From: Prostheceraeus crozeri
Lineage: Eukaryota; Platyhelminthes; Polycladida; Euryleptidae
Assembly: GCA_907163375.1 (NCBI GenBank)
Contig: CAJQUW010006330.1
Span: 1-64,000, forward strand
Length of the DNA stretch: 64,000 bases
Reading direction: 5' to 3'
In this document: positions 25,001-34,038 of the stretch, in pieces
How positions within the stretch are numbered: position 1 is the first letter of the stretch
Layout of the letters: each line of letters begins with the position of its first letter
Program-made: the position numbers and the translations under genes
The notes under the pieces: model-generated
Told to the model about the DNA's origin: nothing
Seen by the model: only the letters and a program-made list of their open reading frames with translations
Database searches by the model: none

Positions 25001-25168
25001 CCTTTTTTGCGCATGAAATTTCAAATGAAGCAGAAGATTAACTAATCAGTGATCACTTATGAAATACATAGAAAATAAAATAGCAGGTAGCTAAACTCGA
25101 AATGTGATGTGGGTAAAATTAACTCAGACAGCACTTAACGTGCACTAAATGCCACCGCAGTTAGAGGG
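25001..25168. mobile_element. small piggyBac-type MITE (candidate)
   Basis: 168 bp between two TTAA tetranucleotides (24997-25000, 25169-25172). The ends CCTTTTTTGCGC and (inverted) CCCTCTAACTGCGG are imperfect inverted repeats starting CC, as in piggyBac-type elements. No coding sequence. TTAA is common in AT-rich DNA, so this is tentative. Confidence 0.35.
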
Positions 25169-25915
25169 TTAATTATACGAAAATTTAACATATAAAAGTT
25201 AATTTGGCATTTATTCTAAATCTGTTAGTGATCACTGAACAGCTACGGTCAATAGACATTGCAAAGGAAATTTTGTTGTTCAATCCTCAGAAACCTGAGC
25301 TTCTTCAATTAAAAATGGAACAGTTTTTAGAAAATTCTAATTCCTCAGAAACATGAGATCTAAAGCACCCATTTGGTCATCTAGCATACCTTTAGTAATT
25401 CCAATTAACTGAAATAACGCATGAAGAATCAGTACAAAAAAGAATGCTTTTTCGTGGGCACCAACCGTTCATATATCATCTATCATAAAAGTAAAGCAAA
25501 AAACCTTTCTCCGGGTCCAGTGGAGCCCCAGGACTCAGAGGATTAAGACGCAAAAATTTCGCCGAGACTGACATCCTGTTGATGAAAACTAGTTATTAGG
25601 TTACTCGCATATTTTTCTTTATAAGAAACGAAAAGGTTTTAGGTGATATCGTTTATCAAAAACAGCTGACATATTTTATTAAAAGGATGTTCATTTTCTG
25701 TAACTATTATAGCACTCAAAAGGCCGTACTCCATAGTTTAATTTGACATATCGTTTTTGTTGCATCATGTCAATTGTGAACTCATTTTCAGGTTTGCAGC
25801 GATGACTTGACATGACAAAAATTGAGGAATTGAGTGAAAAATTGGTGAAAATGATTAACTGTTCAAAGCGCGAGTTTTCAATTAATGATATTCTGAAATA
25901 TATTGTGGTAAAACG

Positions 25916-26117
25916 TGGTGGTCTCCGTGGCACAGTGGTTAAGTGCTTGGCCTGACTATCTTTGGGTCCTGAGGTCGATCTCCGAAAGTGTTATTGGCAG
26001 TCGTCAGGAAGGGCATCCGGAATAAAATATCACAACGCTCCAGATTAAAGTCTGACTAAGTCAGCACCGTCCAAGCCTCCAGTAGGGGTAGTAGTGACGT
26101 TAAATCATCATTTAGCG
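25916..26117 (+). mobile_element. tRNA-derived SINE, family A, copy 2
   Basis: 202 bp flanked by an 11-bp direct repeat GTGGTAAAACG (25905-25915 and 26118-26128). The A-box-like TGGCACAGTGGTTAAGTGC and B-box-like GGTCCTGAGGTCGATCTCC sit at tRNA spacing. Downstream come GTCAGGAAGGGCATCCGG and CTGACTAAGTCAGCACCGTC, shared with 19547-19740. The clean duplication defines both ends of the family. Confidence 0.82.
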
Positions 26118-27011
26118 TGGTAAAACGATGCAGTCAACCTCTATTACGTTACTTTGCTATGTGCTAAATCATAACGTCTTGATTCCCATGAAACCTGAAA
26201 GCAATGATTCATCATTGATTTTGAGCAGCATTATTCATAATTTGATGAATTTAAGATATATAAACCAAGCTGCTGACAGTTTCAAACGTAAAATGACCTT
26301 CTCAAGCGAGATGCTACAAAGATCTATGCATATAAATAGAGCTTCATGCCTCCGGATAGTGACTCCTATGTGTGAAGATCATTATACTTAATTATAGCGG
26401 AAATCGGTCAACTTCGAAGTAGATTATTTAACTGTGGAACTTTAATTCGATGGGTTAACTCATTGTTCGATTATCATGTTGAATCACCTAGATCTATAAA
26501 CCACAGCCTGTTGCAATAGAGTTGCAAACAGAAAAGTAGTTACAATTGTCTAGTTCAGCAACCTAAAGCCTTATCCTAGGGATCCTGTACACTACAATGA
26601 GCATAAACAACATTGTGTTACAAAAAAGTGGACACTCTTCTCCATCTAGCTCCTCTGGAAACGCTTCAATTGAAGGCAAAAACGGGAATTGTTTCCATAT
26701 GCCAATGTTCGGACATATCTGTGGGTACTAACATGGTAATACTAGGTTAATGATGACAATTTACTGATGTCACGGATTAAATAAGCATTACAAAACTACG
26801 GTATTATAATAGAGTCAACTAGCACAAAAATGCAGGATCAGAAGAAATTTGACGTAGGAATCGGACTCCGACTCGACTCCCAAGTTCGGCTCCACGGTTT
26901 CCACACTATCCAATGCAATGTCTGCGTCAACATCATTCGATAACGTTGCTGAGTGCTGAGCTAGTGTCAGCTGTCAATATGACTGTAATATTGCCTAATT
27001 ATTCTACTACA

Positions 27012-27060
27012 TTCTCCAGGTGGTAGGATAGCTCAATTGGTAAAGGGCCGCGCTTCATCA
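27012..27060 (+). mobile_element. tRNA-like head, SINE fragment
   Basis: GGATAGCTCAATTGGTAAAG resembles the 5' half of a tRNA with an A-box (TAGCTCAATTGG). No B-box follows before the STK11IP exon at 27111, so it is at most a truncated SINE. It belongs to neither of the two SINE families seen here. Confidence 0.35.
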
Positions 27061-27110
27061 GGGAAGTACCAATGATGAAGTAAAGCCAATAGATCTTGAA
27101 ACAGACTCAC

Positions 27111-27672
27111 CTAGGAGTTGGACTGCGTCCATTCGCAATAGGAATGTTTCGACAATTTTCATCATCACTATCTTCTGCCAATGCTCGGAGTCCACAGAAA
27201 GGACACGTCGGTACGAGAACTCTCTCTCCTGTACTGGGCTCCACCTCCAGAATGCGTGCCACTTGCTCAGCTGGGACTCGGTTACGGCAGCGGAAGCAGT
27301 GCATAGCATTCCCGTCTCCTTTCGATGAATTGGTTCCGCTATTGACTGCTGATGATGGCGGATCATCCAAGAGGTGGCGGGCTAATTCTGAGTGGCAACG
27401 TTCACAGTCTTGAGATTGTGAGAAGTGAAAACTGCGAGATCTTTGATTTTGATCGACGTAGCGAAAGCCAAGGAAAAGAGAGCTTCCATCACGTCGAACT
27501 GATGTAAGTAATCGAAGTTCCAAGGTTTCCAGCGGTTCTCCGGTGGACACACAACATGTCTGGATATGCCGTTCACCGACAACCAACATGCAGCGCTGAT
27601 CGGTGTCAACACCATTAACTCCAGGTCTAGAATTATCCAACTGAGTAACCACGAAGGTGCTTCCGTCCACAG
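27111..27672 (-). CDS. STK11IP: STK11IP exon: first PH-like module and zinc ribbon
   Basis: The exon has 562 bp, phase 1 in and phase 2 out, with donor CCTAG before GTGAGTCTG. The first two thirds encode a PH-like beta sandwich: CMLVVGERHIQTCCV and LETLELRLLTSVRRD align with human ECFLRVTSAHLFEV and LERLELQSLEAAEI, and LFLGFRYVDQNQRSRSF with LSLRFSYICPDRQLRRY. The last third carries a four-cysteine zinc site, CFRCRNRVP about 27 residues before CPFCGLRAL, equivalent to human CLRCGHEF and CPNCGSDHV. All four cysteines are present. The polypyrimidine tract of its acceptor is made of three copies of a 10-bp CTCCTCTTCA repeat. This is the exon that best identifies the gene. Confidence 0.92.
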
Positions 27673-27705
27673 CTGAAGAGGAGTGAAGAGGAGTGAAGAG
27701 GAGTA
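27673..27705 (-). promoter_or_regulatory. STK11IP: 3' splice site built from a 10-bp tandem repeat
   Basis: On the minus strand the polypyrimidine tract before the zinc-ribbon exon is three copies of CTCCTCTTCA followed by G, so only the last copy completes CAG. Copy-number changes would lengthen or shorten the tract without adding AGs. Confidence 0.6.
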
Positions 27706-27874
27706 CAAATACATCGCGAATCAATATAACCTTACTTCATTGACTAATTGACATAATAATGATTGGAGTAATCAGTAGACAGATGTTCGCATTCCATTTC
27801 TAATCTGATACTCATTTCTAAAGCTGAATGAAGTAAGGCGACATATTACGACTAAATAAAACAACAGCGGCTTC

Positions 27875-28423
27875 TTGAAAATGAAAGTCGCCCAATTCAT
27901 TAATCCAAAACAATGAACACCAAAATTAAAATAATGTTATAAGAAATGAATGTGCGAGCGCTTTCGTGGTCTCTATTCGTGCGCAACGACCAAGTGAAAT
28001 AAAATGCAACAACACAACTCAAAAGAGGTACGAAGGAGCTGTCAATCACCAGGTTAACAGCAGGGTCAATCTCATCTATTTGTAGACACGAATGTGATTC
28101 ATTTGTTGGAAATGCACTTTCATAATATTTTTCGATTTTGAGTTCTTCCATTCAAAATGCTAATTTGCGTATTCTGGAAGCACTGCTCATTCTTGGTCGC
28201 GAGCTTTGTGTTCAAAAATAATTCGTTTACACCCTGCTGTAGCCGTGGTGATTAACAGTTCGTCAGAACCTTTTATGTTCCCAGCTTTATCTTGTTGTTG
28301 CATTTCATTTCACATATGAAGAGACCACGAAAGCGCTCGCGCATCACTTTCCTATTACATTGTCTTGATTTTGGTGTTTATTGTTTTTGGATTAATGAAT
28401 TGGGCGACCATCTTCATTTTCAA
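27875..28423. mobile_element. foldback (inverted-repeat) element
   Basis: About 549 bp. The left arm (27875 to about 28066) starts TTGAAAATGAAAGTCGCCC and continues AATTCATTAATCC, later GCGAGCGCTTTCGTGGTCTC. The right arm is its inverted, diverged copy ending GGGCGACCATCTTCATTTTC. The central spacer is about 150 bp. No coding capacity. Differences between the arms indicate age. Confidence 0.65.
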
Positions 28424-29139
28424 ATGCATTGGCCATCACAACCAACGGTTACGCAATAAATCACGTAAATGTTTAGAAATGTCTCTTGCATGTGATGAAA
28501 GCGATGAAATTTCAGTGAAATGATCTTCGCTGTTCTAATGCATCAATACTCCTATTATTGAAGTTGTGCGTTCGAGGTGACTTTTGCTTCTCTGTACAAC
28601 TGTTACACTTGTGAAATGGGTTTTAGAGTGATAAACAATTTTCTTTTGAAAAATACAAAATTTCCTTAATTTCGTGCCAAGAGGCATGAATAATCCACAG
28701 TGAAATTGACTTTAAACTTTATGCCTCATTTGCAAGTAAAAAATTGAAGCAAAAATTAGAACACATACAATGAAAATGTGATGACAAAATATTTTTGACA
28801 AAATTCACGCCCATTTCAATGTCAACAGGTGATTGAGTGAACTAGTGTATAGACAAAAATTCATGAAATTGATGGATTTGGAAAAATAAGTACATGTGTA
28901 CAAAAATGAGTCATAGAACTTGATGAAGATGAAAATAATCATGAACGTATTAAAAAGGATTTCTACAAGTACTCTTAGAGAAGTTGATGCAGACTTTATT
29001 CCCGAAAATCACCACTTGCATTGTAAAAGTGCTTACAAAGTGAAAACTTTCGGTAGCTATCAACCAGTGGTGCGCTCGATTAAAAAATGTGGGCAGGCTC
29101 TAGTCTGTGATAACGTTGATCAAGTCATCAGCTTTGAAT

Positions 29140-29390
29140 AGTGTTTTTAATTTCCCGAAAACTTGCCTTTCTTTTCCGACCGGATCCAACTTTTCTGGAA
29201 AGGGAGAAGAAAATAGTCTTCCACCTGTGAACGGTGGTCTTTGGGACGAGCGCTTTTCGACTTTTCGGCAAACTAGCAAGGACTGTCCTTCTGACAACAG
29301 TGCAAAACAGCACTTTGATCTGTATATGTAGACGTCTAGACACCATAGATAATGAAAGCTGGAAAATGACCTTGTTTGCGACAGAAGATG
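29140..29390 (-). mobile_element. Tc1-like transposon fragment, 3' piece of split copy
   Basis: The minus-strand frame reads KTTVHRWKTIFFSLSRKVGS then RKRKASFRE, nearly identical to the helix-turn-helix and basic hinge of the copy at 15523-17187. Homology stops near 29145, so the catalytic domain was lost. The 5' terminus of the same copy lies at 30461-30813; the two parts were separated by the insertion at 29391-30460. Confidence 0.75.
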
Positions 29391-30460
29391 TTAGGTCTTT
29401 TGGTCTATGTTAGGTATATTGGGAATTATCTTTTCTATTTTCTCTTCAAATTAGTTGTTTGATTACTGTCTTCAAACTATTCACTAGCGATTAAGTTAAA
29501 TAGAATTACATGTGAATATTCCTTCATCGCTAAATCATAATTAACGTCTAAAATTCGCATTTCTCTCTCCCTTTCATAATTGAAATATTGCATCCTCTTA
29601 ATTGATAAATGGCTATTGTTTTCATCCCATAACTACTCTAGAGCGTCAACGACATTCTTGCATCATCATATCGCCTGTACGTGTAGTGGACATTCGGGAA
29701 GGACAGCGGCGAATCTCTCTCTTCCGCCTGCTCTCTCAGCAATATCGGAGAAAAGTCATGGCAGCCGCATTTGTTACCGAGCAATGATTCAAACAGCGGT
29801 CTGAAAGAACACTGACGACTGATTGTTCCCCGGGCCAGAAATCAATTCAATTGATCTTCCACGGGTAAAACTCGCGGAAAAACCAATGGTCAAAATGATA
29901 TCAGCCGGAGAAGGATAGACGCGAAAAGGAAAAATTGCACATTGGTGAGTGATATAAAACACCAGTGCAAGGACCGACGGACAGAACAAAAACAATAAGA
30001 ACCACGATACAACAACTGCCACCTCCTTCGATCGAGTGATTAACTGCATTATCTACTCAATGAGGTACGTGTTTGGAAATTGAGTGCGCTAGTGACTCAG
30101 CCGAGGTCAGGCTTCGCGTCCTTATGCGTGAATTACCGTTCACCTGCTCTCTAACTTACTCGGTGCTCTTCTCGTACCTAGTGGCTTCGACCTAACTGGC
30201 AACGGACTTCTATCTCGTGCTCTTCTCTACCTCTTCCATTCTCATCAATAACTCTCTAGACTCCTCGTCAATACAGGTCAACTCATGTTTTACTGATCGT
30301 TATCTCTCGTCAGTCATCTTGACCTGTAAGTGATCGCTTCTGAAAGTAGTGTTGAGGTGTATGACTAGATAATTGTGTTGCCGTTATATCCGCAAGTAGC
30401 GAATCATTTGGGACTAAATTCGTTAAGTATTATTATTATATATAAAACCTCAACAATTAC
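29391..30460. mobile_element. probable solo LTR (fossil), inserted in a Tc1-like copy
   Basis: A 1070-bp insertion is flanked by a perfect 5-bp duplication AGATG (29386-29390 and 30461-30465). The related Tc1-like copy near 15910 shows the uninterrupted target (CATCT on the plus strand there), so both ends are fixed precisely. The length, 5-bp duplication, local GC rise and a TATA-like GATATAAAAC near 29951 fit a solo LTR of an LTR retrotransposon. The termini (TTAG..TTAC) are not the usual TG..CA, so the family is unassigned. No internal coding region is present. It is younger than the Tc1-like copy. Confidence 0.5.
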
Positions 30461-30813
30461 AGATGCAAACAATTTCTCTAAAAGTACACCAATTTCGACG
30501 AACAATACATCAAAAGAATGCTTAGAGAAAGCCCTTTCACCTTGCGTTTGATCCATTGTCATGCTCACATGTCTTCATATTGAAAATTTGGGATTTCTAA
30601 AAGTGGCGATTTTCACATTTTGACGTCTGTCCATCTTTAACAATGTCGGATGTAAATGTACAATGGCTCATTCAAAAGTAAGAGCAGAGAACATAAGGTC
30701 TTTAATGATGTATGGCTTCTCAATGTAAAATGAGGTTGTAAGGCAGGAGAATCGATTGAAGCTTGCCACGATTGAGGTGGTCTGTTTTTTTATGATCAAC
30801 TCTACATACATGT
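30461..30813 (-). mobile_element. Tc1-like transposon fragment, terminal-repeat side of split copy
   Basis: On the minus strand it starts with a terminal repeat (GTTGATCATAAAAAAACAGA, near 30800). It then follows, for about 340 bp, the left non-coding region of the copy at 15523, including GGTGTACTTTTAGAG near its inner end. It belongs with 29140-29390. Confidence 0.75.
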
Positions 30814-30920
30814 ATATGTATTATAGACATATATACATAGTACACACATATATATAACTAAAAAAAAACCTCCACGTGCCTGCGTTAAAGCAGTGCCTTC
30901 CTGGCTAATTCACGCTCTCA

Positions 30921-31075
30921 ACAGATGGTCCGGTGGCCTTGTGGTTAGAGGGTGTGCTTGCACGTCCTCTAGCCCCAACGTCGCTGGTTCAAACCTACCC
31001 ACGACTGATGAGGCCCAACAGGCCGAAACATGTCTCGTGGTGGTTACATCTGTTGAGATTTGATATATATATATA
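30921..31075 (+). mobile_element. tRNA-derived SINE, family B, copy
   Basis: The head GTCCGGTGGCCTTGTGGTTA has an A-box-like core; the B-box GGTTCAAACCTACCC is near 30985. GACTGATGAGGCCCAACAGG and TCGTGGTGGTTACATCTGTT follow, then an (AT)n tail. The same order occurs in reverse at 5900-6028. Confidence 0.7.
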
Positions 31076-31638
31076 TACCAGTATGCAATCACACTCAGAT
31101 GTTATAAAGAAAAACTAAGCAAATAAATAAGACAGCCCGAACGGTTTCTGCCTGTTGCAGACTTCTCAAGGGCATAGAATGATTTATTATACAATTCGTA
31201 TATCATCAAACTAAATTAAAATCATAGCATTCAAAATCTATGTAAGTATGATGTCGAAATACCAAAGAAAGATAATGATATCTCTATCACCTTTAAGCTG
31301 AAAAAGGAAAAATTATAACAAATTAAATATCCCTATTTAAGGAGGCATCAATCCTTCTGATAAATAACTTTTCTTTCTCTTCCCTATACAATTTTGTGCA
31401 GGAAGGTGGTAATTTTAAAATTGGCATGACATAAAATCCCATCCCCCATATGCTTATCTTAATACTACATTTCTGGAGGAATCTCAGAATCCAATAAATT
31501 TGAAACAAACTTTCCGGAGAAATCTCACCCCTGATTTCCAACCACGCAATTTCGGAGAAAATGAACGCAAAACAGAGAAGTGTTTAGTATATGAAATGTG
31601 TGGCTTGTTAATACGATGCATTGCAAAAATGAACTTAC

Positions 31639-32160
31639 TCAAATCAGCATTATCTTCATCATCTTGCTCCCATTTCAGAGGATAGACCTCTGGAGGCTCT
31701 TCTCGCTTTACAGGCGAATCAGTGGTAGGAGCTGAAACATCAAACTCGCTGGGCGCTGTGACGTACAGCTGAGATGAGGAAGTGTCTTCCAAATCCACTG
31801 TCGTCGTCCCCCGAGAACTATTTTCAGCTTCTCCAGTATCTTCTTCTTTCTGTCCCACTTGGCCTTCTGCCTGATCAACTGCCGGTTCCACATCCACTAT
31901 TCTCTCTTCTGGCACATAAGCATTTTTCACAGTTTCCTCCGACATTTTTCTCTCACTAGTGGAAGTATTATTCATTTCTACGTGTGTTATTGCATTATCC
32001 TGAGGTGTGGACTGAGTTGCGGGTTGGCCGGGATTGATAAGTCCAGGTGGAGGACTTGGAATATTCCTACCGATCTCTGTCTGATTCCAATTAACTAGCC
32101 AATTCTTGCCGTACCTCCCACGTACATGATCTAAATGATGACGAGTTTGACGTGCCAATG
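31639..32160 (-). CDS. STK11IP: STK11IP exon: RYGKNW motif and acidic linker
   Basis: The exon has 522 bp, phase 1 to phase 1, with acceptor ..tttctttcag and donor TTTGA before GTAAGT. It encodes LARQTRHHLDHVRGRYGKNWL (positions about 32160-32100), matching human SFRERFGRNWLQY. A Pro/Thr/Gln-rich stretch follows, then KMSEE, also present in the human protein, then a Glu/Asp-rich linker like the human poly-Glu region. This part is expected to be disordered. It ends WEQDDEDNADL, and the next exon supplies the start of the first PH-like module. The phase-1 entry would also accept the unrelated small exons at 33512-33538 and 33948-34038, but the fit to 58691-58994 is supported by homology on both sides. 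Confidence 0.88.
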
Positions 32161-32973
32161 CTGAAAGAAAGGTGCAGGACAATAAGCATTCAATTCGTTC
32201 AGGGTTAACAATGATATTTTCTATCGACAGTGAAATTATTTTGGTATAAATTCTGTAAAGCAAAAACTGCTACAGTGTCATTCAAAATTACTCCACCCAA
32301 AGCACTTTTTCGATCTAAATCACTACATTTTCAGGATGCGAAGCTAAAATTAGGATTGAGTCTAATTTGTGCTCAAAAGTGGCTTAAGGTTCGTCAAATT
32401 TGGCTTCAAAAGCCCAGAAGCACGATGTAAGTTCCGGAAGAAATAAGAAACATTGTCTATGTTACTCGAAGTTAACTTCAAGATTTTTTTTCCCTCGATT
32501 GGAGTAGGTTTCAATAAGATCATTTTTCAGATACTTCCACTGTGTTCGACTAGTTCATGGCATTAAGCAGCGAGCTGCCAAGCAGACCAACCAATCATGT
32601 ACAAAGAAGAGAATTGATAATTGAAACTGACTCAGAATTAGTGAATTAGAAATGAGTCAAGCTACTTATCAAATGGTAGCACAGCGAAAATGTCAGTAAC
32701 GTTTATCAGAAACATTACCTTCATGTACCTGTATGTGTATTCATGAAGTTAATAAAAAAAGTGATCAAGTGACAGGAACTACTGCATAAGTGGGGATTAT
32801 GATGATATCAAGGCCTGTAGCCACCGAGTTCATTTCCGGGTCCGATATGCAGCCATTGATTTTAAAGTATAATTGCAGACGGTCCATATAAACACAGACT
32901 TCAGCTTTTATCTTGAAAATCCTATACTAGGCGGACCTGTCAGACTGTCTTTCGTTAGGAAGTTTCAGGCCTA

Positions 32974-34038
32974 TCACACGCGGTTTACTACAACATTGAA
33001 TTTGAAGACACCTCCTAAAATAGGAGCTCTTACTAAAAGGACGCCTGAAAGTGAGGAGGAAGTGGAATGGTATATCTAGCCAATAGGGAAGGATTATTTT
33101 ATGCATCAGCATATCGACAGTAGAGAGACTTTTGTAAAGAAGCCATCTTAAGTTAGAGGTAAAATAACAATTAAAACACACTTGCATCAAGCAGCAGAAA
33201 AATATCCAATTTGTAAAATGAAAACTATAGGTCTGAGCTATCGCGCAGCAAATATAGGACTTTCATGCCGGCATCATGGCTTCACGATTCACTATAATAA
33301 TATCGATATTGAAGTTCCTCGTTCAAATGTAAAGAGCGTCTGTTATCATTCACAATAACAACTTGAGCGAAATACAATTCCCCTCAAAAATTTGATGCAT
33401 TAATGAGGAGACTTGAAAAGAAAGCGGAAGTTTCGTATGCAATATATGCACAAGAAGCATTTTAAGATACAACCAAAACTAAAACAAATATTGTAAAAGT
33501 CATCGACTTACTGCAATCACTGCATCGTAGAAAGAAGCCTGTGAATCAATGAAGATTTCAAGTAGAACCTAATTATAGTAATTACGTACAGTACATTTCA
33601 TTACACACTGCGCATTTTCCATGAATGTATGATTCCTAATTCGAGCACATGTGAAAACATTTCAGCATCGACTCCAGAATTGTTTTTTCTTTGTACCATG
33701 CCTTATGTTTCAGTGGCATATTTAATTATTTTGGTAAATCATATCCACGATATAAAAAAGGCTGCATGGCAACCACAGAATCATTTGTGACAATAAGTTA
33801 GCTTTGACAAACTAGCTGCCAACACTCTTCCTATTTAAGTCGATATAACGGAAGAAATCAAATCAACACGCGAGCATCTATTGTCATAATTCTGCTATCA
33901 CAAGCGCAAGACTTTCATTAGTACAACGATATGTGAAAATGACTCACTCCGACTTCGATCTTTGGGAGGTACATCTGAGGGTAAGGGATCCTCTTTAGAA
34001 TTTGCAAAACCATTAATTAACAACAAAATGAGCAACAT
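32974..34038 (-). CDS. candidate small secreted protein gene nested in the intron
   Basis: Three possible exons lie on the minus strand. 33948-34038 starts at ATG and encodes MLLILLLINGFANSKEDPLP, a convincing signal peptide, with donor CGGA before GTGAGTC (phase 1). 33512-33538 is a 27-bp microexon (FFLRCSDC) with strong sites on both sides and phase 1 to 1. 32974-33044 has acceptor ..tcctcactttcag and reads VLLVRAPILGGVFKFNVVVN to a stop. The joined product would be about 62 residues. I do not recognise it. The microexon also splices in phase to the STK11IP exon at 32160, so an alternative first exon for that gene cannot be excluded. Chance assembly is a serious alternative. Confidence 0.25.

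Larger units (their letters stand above)
18247..27110 (-). other. STK11IP intron (8.9 kb)
   Basis: It contains two SINE-A copies, a LINE 3' fragment, a tandem repeat (22780-23010), a small TTAA-flanked MITE and a tRNA-like head. Nothing else is supported. The frame at 22158-22367 (minus, Glu/Lys-rich, predicted coiled coil) is unassigned. A GCGCAATTGCGC-rich block at 24440-24560 looks like a hAT subterminal region. Confidence 0.55.
27673..31638 (-). other. STK11IP intron (4.0 kb)
   Basis: It is filled largely by a foldback element, a split Tc1-like copy with an inserted LTR-like element, and a SINE. The stretches 28.43-29.1 and 31.1-31.6 kb show nothing recognisable. Confidence 0.6.
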
